DNA of 64,000 nt from UBA1181 sp045600225 (GCA_045600225.1 JAZRXL010000014.1:1-64000); one strand, 5' to 3'; shown: positions 34,012 through 41,556, numbered from the stretch's first letter. Numbers and translations: made by a program. The notes: generated from the letters alone by a model not told the origin.

Positions 34012-34668
34012 CTATCGGTTTAAGCTTTTTCTATACAAATAGGGAGAAAGACCGACTCCCATTATTGTAAACTCTATGATTTGTTGGTTTGTAGATGATG
34101 CGTTGGGGAACTTTTTGTGATACAAGTTTAGATAATACTCCAATGATCCATTCACCTCATCAAAGTATTTAAGATCTATGGTAAACTTAAACTTTCGACC
34201 CGTTATTGTGAAATGATCTTTGTTGTCTGCTGCTGATTCCCAATTGCTTGAAGTCTCGGTCAAGACGTATGATTTTTTCTTAAAGGGTAGTCGGGGATCT
34301 TCCTTTTCCCAATATTGGCATATTATTTCTCCGTTTTCAGGGAAACAAAACACAAAAGAGGGTTGCTCGCATCCCGCGCAAGTATACTTTAGTTCATCTA
34401 ATCCGATATTGAAAATTAGAATGTTTTTTTCATCTACTCCCAATTCTCCATCTCCTTCAACAACAACATATTTGTAACCAAAAGATTTAAGACGGTTTCT
34501 TAATCCATCAGGGCTTTTCATGTCCGATCCTGAGTCTTGCAGTGTCACTATTGCAAAATTTGCAATGTTTCCATAAGACTTCCCGTTGTTGAACATTTTT
34601 TCAATGAATTCTACATCTTTTCTTTTGTCTCGTGTCGAACTATCTACAATACTATTTCCCCTCATCAT
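34012..34668 (-). CDS. hypothetical protein (218 aa), phage/accessory type
   Basis: A soluble protein whose N-terminal half reads FIEKMFNNGKSYGNIANFAIVTLQDSG, then PDGLRNRLKSFGYKYVVVEGDGELG and EKNILIFNIG. The order 'AIVT... N/R..L...GY..V.GD' loosely recalls small DUF3293-like proteins, but I cannot confirm this. A CxxC pair (CAGC) occurs near residue 107. ATG at 34668 is preferred to the TTG three codons upstream. It leads a two-gene unit with 33279. The function is unknown. Confidence 0.6.
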   Translation of the reverse strand: MMRGNSIVDSSTRDKRKDVEFIEKMFNNGKSYGNIANFAIVTLQDSGSDMKSPDGLRNRLKSFGYKYVVVEGDGELGVDEKNILIFNIGLDELKYTCAGCEQPSFVFCFPENGEIICQYWEKEDPRLPFKKKSYVLTETSSNWESAADNKDHFTITGRKFKFTIDLKYFDEVNGSLEYYLNLYHKKFPNASSTNQQIIEFTIMGVGLSPYLYRKSLNR

Positions 34669-34824
34669 AATTATCAAGTTTTGTTTCGTTTAGGATACTC
34701 AATAAAACGCTCACATCTCTATTCTTTCTCTAACATATATAAAAGATAAAACAAATATTATAACTCGATTTCATGCTTTTCTTGCAATAACGCTTCGGAC
34801 ATAGAAAATATACCCCCAAAAAAA

Positions 34825-34944
34825 GATCCGGAAAGATGCCAAGTTCATCCACATGTGCAGTTGGATTTTGCGGCCGACCTGAATTTGGGTAAGTTAGGGA
34901 AATACTATGCGTTGAGTTTTGGTGAGGCTTGGTTGATTAATTGA
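34825..34944 (+). pseudogene. 39-codon gene remnant
   Basis: An open frame without a start, ending with TGA at 34942-34944, reads DPERCQVHPHVQLDFAADLN and then a Gly/Tyr-rich end LGKYYALSFGEAWLIN. The base composition is richer in G and C than the surrounding AT-rich spacer, and a terminator follows at 34972. It looks like the 3' end of a lost gene; the family is not identified. The rest of 34669-34824 is AT-rich and should contain the promoter of the minus-strand gene pair. Confidence 0.4.
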
Positions 34945-34971
34945 TAGATAGATGTCAGTGTGAAGCATGAA

Positions 34972-34996
34972 AAAGGAAGAGGTTATCTCTTCCTTT
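34972..34996. terminator. intrinsic terminator, both directions
   Basis: AAAGGAAGAG (34972-34981), 5-base loop, CTCTTCCTTT (34987-34996) followed by T's on the plus strand. The stop of the small minus-strand gene falls inside the loop. Confidence 0.8.
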
Positions 34997-35129
34997 TTTT
35001 TGTGAATAGTCCTATCATCGCTTTGATAGAATAGAAGCCAAGCATGAGGATTGATTGGACTACAATTCCAAGACCACTTTCTTCCTTGTATCTTTTGTCA
35101 ATCGTTCCTTTCTTTGTTAAGCGTGCCAT
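34983..35129 (-). CDS. small single-helix membrane protein (48 aa)
   Basis: A 48-residue protein starting MARLTKKGTIDKRYKEE, with one hydrophobic helix (about residues 19-42) and a very basic end TKKRKR. I chose ATG at 35129 because the longer frame (to 35183) starts inside the upstream peptidase gene and adds unconvincing sequence. It lies 34 bases after the peptidase stop and its own stop is inside a terminator hairpin, so it is probably the last gene of the unit ion channel - pcp - peptidase. Function unknown. Confidence 0.5.
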   Translation of the reverse strand: MARLTKKGTIDKRYKEESGLGIVVQSILMLGFYSIKAMIGLFTKKRKR

Positions 35130-35163
35130 GTGGTGATTGAAGTTTGTTTGTGAAATAATATGG

Positions 35164-35889
35164 TTAAAACCGTTTTTTTTCAATAATCTCCTTGACGAAA
35201 TCTAGACAATTCCGCAGTTCGTCGAATTTGGTGTATTCGTCTGCATGGTGCGCATTGTAGTAACCGCAACTGATGTTGCATACAGGAATATCCAATCCTC
35301 TTATTTTTAGTTCCACTACATCCGTCTTCCCTCCGTTGGTGGGTTGGTAATGGTAGGTATCCAGGATGTCTTGGGGAATGAAACTTGCATCGCAGAGGGG
35401 AACATCCTTCCCTTGTATGATCAAGTCGCTGGCCCCTTTCCTGTCACATTCCAAAATATATTTGCAGTTGTGAAAGAAGGATAGATCCGCAACATGGGCC
35501 CCCCTGCATCCGCTTAAATCGCCTTTTTTTTCCTCTTCCACGAAGAAGACCACTTTTAGGTTTTCAATTCGGTGAAGTAGCTGTATGGCTATCCAGATAC
35601 CGTTCTTGTCGTCGGCGCCAGTTCCTACTTGCTCTCCATTCTCGTTTACTGCGATGATTACGCCACCAGCCTCTATGATGGTGCGTTGGCAAGGCGTATG
35701 GATCTCGTCTATATGGGCGGCGATGCATGGATAACAATCTGCCTTCCCTTTGGTGATATAGAGGTTGCCGATGAAATCGACCTGAATATCTAGTTCAACG
35801 TCTGCGAGCATATCCTTGATGAGGGATCGAATCTCCACTTCATTGCCTGACTTACAGTTGGTCTTGTATAGTTGAAATAACTGTTCCAT
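35164..35889 (-). CDS. zinc metallopeptidase, M20/M28/M42 type
   Basis: A 241-residue peptidase-fold protein with the metal-site landmarks of the M20/M28/M42 clan: AAHIDEI near residue 57, GTGADDKNG near 93, VEEEKKGD near 117 (catalytic and metal glutamates), ECDRKG near 148 and HHADEY near residue 215. It is shorter than most clan members because a dimerisation (lid) domain is absent. Expected to hydrolyse small peptides or amino acid derivatives in the cytoplasm. It follows pcp by five bases, so both may act on peptides. A fragment of a near copy of its 3' end lies at 41384-41496. Confidence 0.8.
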   Translation of the reverse strand: MEQLFQLYKTNCKSGNEVEIRSLIKDMLADVELDIQVDFIGNLYITKGKADCYPCIAAHIDEIHTPCQRTIIEAGGVIIAVNENGEQVGTGADDKNGIWIAIQLLHRIENLKVVFFVEEEKKGDLSGCRGAHVADLSFFHNCKYILECDRKGASDLIIQGKDVPLCDASFIPQDILDTYHYQPTNGGKTDVVELKIRGLDIPVCNISCGYYNAHHADEYTKFDELRNCLDFVKEIIEKKRF

Positions 35890-35894
35890 GGGTT

Positions 35895-36551
35895 TTAGGA
35901 AATTGATGTTTCGGGTTGAGTTGCCTCAATTTCACTGATAATGGTGTTGAGGGCTGTCTCAATGGCGGTTGTCATGTCTTGTAGTGACATGCTTGGCTTC
36001 TTCTCCTTCAATACCGCTTGTTGAGGCAGATAGGGTACATGGATGAACCCTGCCATTGCGGAGCGTTGATAGCTCTTGATACAATGGAGTGCGGTATACA
36101 TCACATTGTTGCAGACGTATAATCCAGCAGAGTTGGAAAGAAGAGCGGGGATGCCCATCTCCCTGATATTGCGAACGATCTCCTTGGTGGAAATGGATGC
36201 GAAATAGACATTCTCTCCATCTTCGTAAATCTTACGTTCAAAAGGTGTATCTCCGTCATTATCTGGTTTGGTCGCATCGTTGAGGTTGATGGCGAATCGT
36301 TCTACTTTAACTTCGCTGCAGCCTCCGCTTTGCCCAATGGAAAGGATGGCGTCTGGTTCAATCTCAGTGATCAAATCCTCCATAATCTTTTTGGATTGGA
36401 GAAATGACACAGGGAGTATTGCCTTGTGTAGATCCACGTCTGGGCGTTGTAGTTCCAATGTCTCCACAATCAGCTGGGCGGGATTGACTGTCTCGCCGCC
36501 AAAGGGGACGAACCCAGTTAGTAATATTTTAATCTTTCCGCTATTTGTCAT
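35895..36551 (-). CDS. pcp: pyroglutamyl-peptidase I
   Basis: A 218-residue cysteine peptidase (C15) that removes N-terminal pyroglutamate. It starts with the family sequence KILLTGFVPFGGETVNPAQ. The catalytic triad can be placed: Glu in VERFAINLND, Cys in SNSAGLYVCNNVMY, and His in GFIHVPYLP. ATG at 36551 is preferred over a TTG three codons upstream. It sits between the ion channel gene (18 bases between stop and start) and the metallopeptidase, in one probable transcript. Confidence 0.93.
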   Translation of the reverse strand: MTNSGKIKILLTGFVPFGGETVNPAQLIVETLELQRPDVDLHKAILPVSFLQSKKIMEDLITEIEPDAILSIGQSGGCSEVKVERFAINLNDATKPDNDGDTPFERKIYEDGENVYFASISTKEIVRNIREMGIPALLSNSAGLYVCNNVMYTALHCIKSYQRSAMAGFIHVPYLPQQAVLKEKKPSMSLQDMTTAIETALNTIISEIEATQPETSIS

Positions 36552-36569
36552 AATGGGCAAATCTATTTA

Positions 36570-38297
36570 TCAATCAAACTGATGTTCCTCTATTTCATCG
36601 TAAAATAGATATCCATAATCGTGATCCAGGTTTCTTGTGGTCAAGCATTCTGGCATTGCGGTCAAATCTCCTCCGGCGAAATGCTTTTTGAATGATTGCG
36701 CCATGTTGAAGGCTGCTTCGTAGCTTTTGTAATCGAAGCAAGTGATGCTCCATGCGATTCTAACGGTGAAAGCGTTCTTGGCTGTGATGTGACGGGCGAT
36801 ATTCTTTGGAGAAGTTCCTGTATGATACTTTTGGATATCAGAGTCCCATTGGTTGAGTTGGAATTTCTGGTTTATCTCCTCGTAAGCTTTTTGGAATGAA
36901 GCGGTATCCTTAATAGTCAAATTTGGATCCTCGTAATTGACTTCTCCCTTTTTACCACCAATGATATAGTGGAACAATGTTGGATAAACCGGCTCTTGAC
37001 CGCCACTTGCGGATAGAAGGAATATCACCCAACTATTTTTCCTATTGGCTAATTTGTTGATGTCAGCCAAGAATGGTTTTAGGTTAGGACATCGGTTTTC
37101 GTCGTTTATGTTGTAATAAGAAACGCCTTTCCCCTGTGGGTGTTCAACCTCTTTGCTGATGTAGTTGAATCCGCCCATTTTAGCAAGGTAAAACGAGAAG
37201 GAGCCGATGGCGGCTTCCGCATGGTTGGAGGTGTTGACAATTGTGACATTGGAACCTCTGTCTATGAAGCATCCGTAGTCGCAGTTTTTAGGGAAGGTCT
37301 CCACGACCATCTTATCCTCTGGCCTCTCTTCTATGGGACGTGCTGAGGCAATGTTCCGAAGTCGTAGGTCGTCTGCTGATGATACTGCGTCAATGATGTC
37401 TGCTTCGCTTAGATATTGTTTGGATTTTATATCTACTAAGGAAACAAACTTTGGTACATATAGCATTTTCGTATATCTGCATTGTACTTGCTTGAAGGCT
37501 TTGTGAATCTTGTGGATGTTCTCTTCTTTTGTTTTTTCTTTCTCATCCTCTTCCATCGCCTCTGTAAATCCAGCACCAATCAAACCGGCAGGTACTGCGA
37601 AGATAGCGATGCCGAGCACACCGATGCCGCAGGCGATGATACGACCAGCCACGGTGACGGGCGGATAATCTCCGAATCCACCAGGGTCGCCGATATATTG
37701 CATGAAAGCCCAGAGAACAGGCGTCATGCCGTTGTCGTACACTTCTGGTTGAGCCTCATGTTCCGCAAAGAAAAGGACGAACGAGAGTATGACGGTGATG
37801 ATGACCAAAAACTGCATGGATACGAGCAGCTCCTTCCCTTTGCTGCTGAAGGCAGTTGTGAGCAGGCGGAAAGACTTCATGAATCGGAAGATGCGCAAGA
37901 GCCTTGCCACACGGATCGCTTTCAGAACGGTCAGTGGTAGAGGAATGAAGAAATTGATGTAGTAGGAGTAGGTGGAGACGAAATCAATCAATCCGTAGAA
38001 TGAAAGACAATACTTCACACGTCCCCAGAATCCACTGTACTTAGGTTCGAGAATATCAATCGTCCAAATGCGAAGAGAGACCTCGATGGTGAAGAGTATG
38101 GTTGTGATTATGTCTATCACGTTTAGAATGGCTCCGTACTTTTCGTGGATGTCGCTATAAGTGGAGAGGAAAATTGCGACCGTACTGATGAGGATGATGG
38201 CCCAAATGGCGTAGTCCACATAGTTTTTCCAGACGACAGTCTCTGTGTTGTCGTCGAATAAGAGAGAGAGTTTTTTCTTGAAATCTTGTAGTGTCAT
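36570..38297 (-). CDS. voltage-gated-type K+ channel with long C-terminal domain
   Basis: A 575-residue membrane protein. Residues about 25-250 hold the six helices of a Kv-like channel. The S4 helix has regularly spaced arginines (LKAIRVARLLRIFRFMKSFR), and the pore loop reads YIGDPGGFGDYPPVT, where GFGD replaces the usual GYGD and the residues before it are unusual. About 310 cytoplasmic residues follow, with no domain I recognise; they contain YGCFIDRGSNVTIVN, NAFTVRIAWSITCFDYKSYEAAFNM and end DHDYGYLFYDE. Bacterial Kv channels normally end soon after S6, so this C-terminus may be a ligand or metabolite sensor. It leads the unit with pcp and the peptidase. Confidence 0.82.
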   Translation of the reverse strand: MTLQDFKKKLSLLFDDNTETVVWKNYVDYAIWAIILISTVAIFLSTYSDIHEKYGAILNVIDIITTILFTIEVSLRIWTIDILEPKYSGFWGRVKYCLSFYGLIDFVSTYSYYINFFIPLPLTVLKAIRVARLLRIFRFMKSFRLLTTAFSSKGKELLVSMQFLVIITVILSFVLFFAEHEAQPEVYDNGMTPVLWAFMQYIGDPGGFGDYPPVTVAGRIIACGIGVLGIAIFAVPAGLIGAGFTEAMEEDEKEKTKEENIHKIHKAFKQVQCRYTKMLYVPKFVSLVDIKSKQYLSEADIIDAVSSADDLRLRNIASARPIEERPEDKMVVETFPKNCDYGCFIDRGSNVTIVNTSNHAEAAIGSFSFYLAKMGGFNYISKEVEHPQGKGVSYYNINDENRCPNLKPFLADINKLANRKNSWVIFLLSASGGQEPVYPTLFHYIIGGKKGEVNYEDPNLTIKDTASFQKAYEEINQKFQLNQWDSDIQKYHTGTSPKNIARHITAKNAFTVRIAWSITCFDYKSYEAAFNMAQSFKKHFAGGDLTAMPECLTTRNLDHDYGYLFYDEIEEHQFD

Positions 38298-38341
38298 AAT
38301 TTTTATATAGCTTTTTTCATCCTTGAAAGGACGTGGTTCTG

Positions 38342-38371
38342 AAACATTCCGCTTCTTGAAACGAAATGTTT
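38342..38371 (-). promoter_or_regulatory. leader hairpin of the channel operon
   Basis: AAACATTCCGCTTC pairs with GAAACGAAATGTTT (two non-pairing positions, 2-base loop) in the 5' leader, 45 bases before the channel ATG. A TAATTTTTTTG sequence just upstream on the minus strand (near 38385-38395) could be its -7 element. Confidence 0.45.
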
Positions 38372-38396
38372 ATGCTAAAGACATATCAAAAAAATT

Positions 38397-38452
38397 ACGG
38401 CACTAAATTAAGCGTTGTTGTGATTATGTGGAATTCCAATTTATTCCAATTT
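38397..38452 (-). repeat. dispersed repeat R, copy 1
   Basis: The segment reading TATGTGGAATTCCAATTTAT and TCCAATTT on the plus strand matches 41529-41556 with two differences in 28. GGCACTAAATTAAG to its left matches GGCACTGAATTAAG at 41513-41526. Copy 1 has about 14 extra bases between the two blocks. Confidence 0.6.
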
Positions 38453-38700
38453 GACATCTCCTCCTCATCCCCAACCTTCCCAAACTCACCCCGCAAGCCA
38501 CCAGTGCCACCACCGCACCAAAGGACTCCGTCGTCAAGCGGAGGTGTGGTTAGTAAATCATGCGACTAACCAAATCGGCAGTTTTCTCCCTATAGGGTAT
38601 TCGATGGAGTCTGCTGAATTGTAGGAGTTGGGAACGTCAGCGACTGATCGGGTTTTGAATGAATTGATTGTTCCGTTTCCTCGTGAAGTTAACTAGTAAA
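38453..38700. other. intergenic region, C-rich on the plus strand
   Basis: No gene supported. The plus strand has a C-rich run (38457-38530) unlike its AT-rich surroundings. CTCCG-TCGTCAAG-CGGAG and GGTTAGT-(10)-ACTAACC hairpins follow (about 38526-38575). It may be a degraded repetitive element. The proline-rich frame over it has no family features. Confidence 0.35.
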
Positions 38701-39249
38701 TCAATAGGATAAATTCATAAGGTCATAATACATGGCGATGGTATTCCCTTTCCCCTCTATATATCTTTTTCGTTCTGCATTACCCATGAATAAGAACCCG
38801 TTCTTTTCGTAAAAGGGGACAGCTTGGCGGTATGCATCCACAGTGATAAATCGACATCCAGTCTTGTTATCTGTGATCATCCAGTGTTTGATATAGTCCA
38901 ATACCATGGATCCCCAATTTTCTCCTGTGTTTTGGTATGAAGAATCAACACCAAGTCTACCAATTTTTACGGCAGGATAGTCGCGACGATGTTTGCTGTG
39001 AGGAAATAATGCCTTTATCTTTCGCCAAAATCCATTGCTATACTCAATTGATGTAATCTTATCGTTTGATAAACAGAAATACAAAACGGTTCTACCTGCT
39101 GATTCAACAAGATACGTTACTGCAAGTAGTTTATCTTGGTAAACGCAAGCGTCATTGATAAGAAAATCGTTTAAATCGATGTCTCCGCAATCAAAAGGTA
39201 GAATTTTGTGTTCTAGAGTGAGTCTGATGATTCCCGAATTCTGACTCAT
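38701..39249 (-). CDS. GNAT-family acetyltransferase, probable toxin
   Basis: A 182-residue protein with the acetyl-CoA binding fold: AVKIGRLGVDSSYQNTGENWGSMVLDYIKHW has the V-x-RLGVD-x-x-x-Q-x-x-G layout of motif A, and AVPFYEKNGFLFMG is motif B. It resembles the TacT-type GNAT toxins, which acetylate charged aminoacyl-tRNA and stop translation. In favour of this role, its ATG comes one base after the stop of a 55-codon upstream gene, the usual toxin-antitoxin coupling. Against certainty, the upstream partner is not of the ribbon-helix-helix type known from TacA. A housekeeping acetyltransferase role cannot be excluded. Confidence 0.8.
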   Translation of the reverse strand: MSQNSGIIRLTLEHKILPFDCGDIDLNDFLINDACVYQDKLLAVTYLVESAGRTVLYFCLSNDKITSIEYSNGFWRKIKALFPHSKHRRDYPAVKIGRLGVDSSYQNTGENWGSMVLDYIKHWMITDNKTGCRFITVDAYRQAVPFYEKNGFLFMGNAERKRYIEGKGNTIAMYYDLMNLSY

Positions 39250-39250
39250 G

Positions 39251-39418
39251 TCATTTAGGCAAATTAGCTAACATGTTTTTAAATTTGTTTACATTGTCTT
39301 CTATACGAATTCGTTCTGTCTTTCGATTCGCTTTTGAAGGTACTGTGGATACTGCGTTAATAAAGTTTGTAGCGTCTTTCCCAGTAAGGATGGGGGTGTT
39401 TCTTATAGGTCTTGCCAT
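39251..39418 (-). CDS. 55-aa putative antitoxin of the GNAT protein
   Basis: ATG at 39418 to TGA at 39251-39253 encodes 55 residues: MARPIRNTPILTGKDATNFI, a middle with Ser/Thr and basic residues, and a C-terminal helix ERIRIEDNVNKFKNML. Small proteins beginning MARPI..TPIL are, to my recollection, common upstream of GNAT genes in Bacteroidetes. The stop is one base before the GNAT start. It has a good promoter (39482-39512). Basic N-terminus and small size fit a DNA-binding antitoxin, which is inference. Confidence 0.68.
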   Translation of the reverse strand: MARPIRNTPILTGKDATNFINAVSTVPSKANRKTERIRIEDNVNKFKNMLANLPK

Positions 39419-39481
39419 ATTTTAATTGTTTATGTTATTATTGTTCGCCTGTTTGTTTGAAACAAGTAGAAATATTTTTCA

Positions 39482-39512
39482 CAAAGGTAATAAGTTTGAA
39501 TTAATTGTACAA
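39482..39512 (-). promoter_or_regulatory. promoter of the antitoxin-GNAT operon
   Basis: On the minus strand, TTG (39510-39512), a 20-base spacer and TACCTTTG (39482-39489), about 64 bases before the ATG at 39418. Confidence 0.65.
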
Positions 39513-39523
39513 GCGCTATACGA

Positions 39524-39610
39524 TTCTTATTGTACCTTTGTAATGATTTGATAATGAAATAATTAAAGTTGATTTTTCAAATAAGCACATTTAAATGTGC
39601 TTATTTTTAC
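39524..39610. repeat. 87-base direct repeat, copy 1, with palindrome
   Basis: Begins TTCTTATTGTACCTTTGTAA and ends with a perfect 28-base palindrome at 39579-39606 (AAATAAGCACATTT and its complement), then TTTTAC. Matches 41211-41297 at the same length: the first 20 bases are identical and the middle is looser. The palindrome overlaps the 3' end of the ATPase gene and could terminate both strands. Confidence 0.75.
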
Positions 39611-41067
39611 AACCCAAATGATTCTTTGGCTTGCTTCAATGTGTTTTCTCCTACGATATAAGCATAACAAGCAGAAGGTATAAATATTAGGTTTACTTTG
39701 TCTAATTCTTTTTTCCCTTCGGTGTCAATACTTGTGACTATGGCATCTGTTAGATTATTCTTCTCCATGAAATAAAGCAAAGAGTCTAATTCTCCGGGCT
39801 TGTCGTAGTATCTGTTTGTCCATTTTACTTCAACAGCCCAATTAGGTTTCTGCTTGGATATGCTGAGTCCGACGATATCAACTTCGCCCTGTTTTTTTGC
39901 GTTTATTCTCCAATTTGCATAATGTATATCTGTGCTTTGTCGCGGAATCCATTGTGCATAAATTGCGGTTTCAACCATATTGCCAATTATCTCATCTGTT
40001 TCTGATATTGGTTGAAAGAGAGCGCATCTTAAAGACGGATTTGTCAGATATATCTTGAACTGTGTTTCTCTAACATACCTCTTTGCCGTGTCATCTGTTC
40101 TTCTGATTACTTTGATGAGGAAGGCTGCTTCAAGATAATTGATGTATTTTTTTAGGGTCTCTTTCTTTACTCCGGATTCCTTTGAAAGCGTTTCGTATGA
40201 AAACTGTTCGCCAGAATGGTAGGCAATCATGGTAAATAAGGAATTAAGTTCCTGTACATCGGAAATGCCATACAAACTTGGCAAATCGCGTAGGAGCACC
40301 TTGTCTATAATATCATGCCTGATAAATTGTTGCGGGTTTTCTCGTATTGGTTGAGAGAATACGACTTCTGGGTATCCTCCATAGTTTATATAGTCAATAA
40401 ACAACTTATTGAGTGTTGCCATATCAAAAGATCTATATATGCGCGATTTATATGCAGTAGTTTCCAATGTGTATGGAATCATAATTTGAGAGTACTTACA
40501 AAGATGAATATACTCATAGAATGTGAGAGGAGGCAAATTGAAATCGGTAAATCTACCCGCACCGCTTTCGTTACTCCTTTTTTTTAATTCAGCAGCAGCG
40601 GAACCAGATGCAACGAATTTGGCGTTTCTATAAGTGTCAACCATTGATTTTAGTTCGACTTCCCATTCTTTTAGATACTGAATCTCATCATAGAATACGT
40701 ACATTTGATCTTTAGTTGAGGATTTACCCAGTGTATGGCAAGCTAAATTATACAACTGCTCCAATAATATTTTGTTGTATATTGGAGTTTCTACAGATAT
40801 ATAAATAATGTTCTGGGCTGGTACACCATCATCTATTAGTCTCTGAATGGTATGGTACATCATTACGGTTTTCCCTACACGCCTTGGTCCCATTAGAATT
40901 GTTGCTCTACGTGTTACTGTATCTTTGACCAATGGGTAAAAGATATCAAGATATAATCGAGGTGACATGTTCCTGAAATATTCGGAAGTCTCACCGTCTG
41001 TCCACCATGGATTATCAACCTTAAGCCTACCGATTATTTGCTTCTTTAATAGTTCCGTATATTCCAT
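39607..41067 (-). CDS. AAA ATPase with DUF4143 C-terminal domain
   Basis: A 486-residue protein of the large archaeal/bacterial ATPase group (AAA_14 plus DUF4143). Walker A is GPRRVGKT (60-67) and Walker B is YVFYDEIQ with Asp127-Glu128. A winged-helix-like region (GEQFSYETLSKESGVKKETLKKYINYLEAAFLI) leads to the DUF4143 domain, with VETAIYAQWIPR and the nuclease-like strand pair GEVDIVG / WAVEVKW. The latter resembles a PD-(D/E)XK core. Members are abundant in Bacteroidetes and their role is unknown; mobility or toxin-like roles have been suggested. The gene is bracketed by 87-base direct repeats and has a palindrome over its promoter. Confidence 0.9.
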   Translation of the reverse strand: MEYTELLKKQIIGRLKVDNPWWTDGETSEYFRNMSPRLYLDIFYPLVKDTVTRRATILMGPRRVGKTVMMYHTIQRLIDDGVPAQNIIYISVETPIYNKILLEQLYNLACHTLGKSSTKDQMYVFYDEIQYLKEWEVELKSMVDTYRNAKFVASGSAAAELKKRSNESGAGRFTDFNLPPLTFYEYIHLCKYSQIMIPYTLETTAYKSRIYRSFDMATLNKLFIDYINYGGYPEVVFSQPIRENPQQFIRHDIIDKVLLRDLPSLYGISDVQELNSLFTMIAYHSGEQFSYETLSKESGVKKETLKKYINYLEAAFLIKVIRRTDDTAKRYVRETQFKIYLTNPSLRCALFQPISETDEIIGNMVETAIYAQWIPRQSTDIHYANWRINAKKQGEVDIVGLSISKQKPNWAVEVKWTNRYYDKPGELDSLLYFMEKNNLTDAIVTSIDTEGKKELDKVNLIFIPSACYAYIVGENTLKQAKESFGL

Positions 41068-41087
41068 ATAAATATCATTCGTTTGTA

Positions 41088-41137
41088 CAAAGATAGTGGT
41101 TTTTGTTTCAAATAAGCATATTTGAATATGCTTATTT
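41088..41137 (-). promoter_or_regulatory. ATPase promoter overlapped by a palindromic operator candidate
   Basis: The minus-strand -7 element TATCTTTG is at 41088-41095. A 28-base palindrome with one mismatch (41110-41137; AAATAAGCATATTT / GAATATGCTTATTT) covers the place of the -33 element. The same palindrome occurs at 39579-39606 and 41266-41293. Confidence 0.6.
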
Positions 41138-41210
41138 TTACCTTTTCATGAAATTTGGACGAAATTTAAGTAAAATAGTGCATTCCTACCTTGTTTTTAT
41201 AGAAACACTT

Positions 41211-41297
41211 TTCTTATTGTACCTTTGTAAAAAATTGATAGTAAATGAATTATGAGTAATTTTTCAAATAAGCATGTTTGAATGTGCTTATTTTTAC
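41211..41297. repeat. 87-base direct repeat, copy 2, with palindrome
   Basis: Second copy of 39524-39610: TTCTTATTGTACCTTTGTAA at its left and the AAATAAGCATGTTT/GAATGTGCTTATTT palindrome at 41266-41293. The two copies bracket the ATPase gene and could recombine to delete it. Confidence 0.75.
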
Positions 41298-41352
41298 TGT
41301 GATATGACAGTACTCATTCAGGAGAAAGAACAAAAGAGAAAAATATTGGAAG

Positions 41353-41386
41353 TTAGAAGCTGTTTAAATTATTAAACAGCTTCTTA
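41353..41386. repeat. short foldback element with ends of the 28.1-kb element
   Basis: AGAAGCTGTTTAA (41355-41367), 4-base loop, TTAAACAGCTTCT (41372-41384). The left part TTAGAAGCTGTTTAAATT is identical to the left end of the 183-base element at 28120, so this looks like an internally deleted copy or a terminator derived from it. Confidence 0.65.
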
Positions 41387-41496
41387 TATCGTTTGTATCA
41401 GTTTGTTTACAAAACTTAGGCAGTTTTGTAGTTCGTCGAATTTGGTATACTCGTCTGCATGGTGCGCATTGTAGTAACCGCAGCTGATGTTGCCTT
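41384..41496 (-). pseudogene. 3' fragment of an M20-type peptidase gene
   Basis: The minus strand reads NISCGYYNAHHADEYTKFDEL, then QNCLSFVNKLIQTI and a stop. This is the C-terminal end of the peptidase encoded at 35164-35889 (there NISCGYYNAHHADEYTKFDEL, RNCLDFVKEII). The DNA match is about 75 bases of near identity and stops abruptly at 41496. The stop codon lies in the arm of the short foldback element. It is a truncated second copy. Confidence 0.85.
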
Positions 41497-41512
41497 CTCC
41501 GACAAAATATTT

Positions 41513-41556
41513 GGCACTGAATTAAGTTTATGTGGAATACCAAATTATTCCAATTT
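41513..41556 (-). repeat. dispersed repeat R, copy 2
   Basis: GGCACTGAATTAAG followed by TATGTGGAATACCAAATTAT and TCCAATTT, matching 38397-38452. It abuts and partly overlaps the 3' end of the broken DUF4143 gene. Confidence 0.6.

Noticed and set aside
38366..38569. 67-codon proline-rich open frame
   Set aside because: Overlaps the channel leader hairpin and repeat R; low-complexity composition, no ribosome site or family features.
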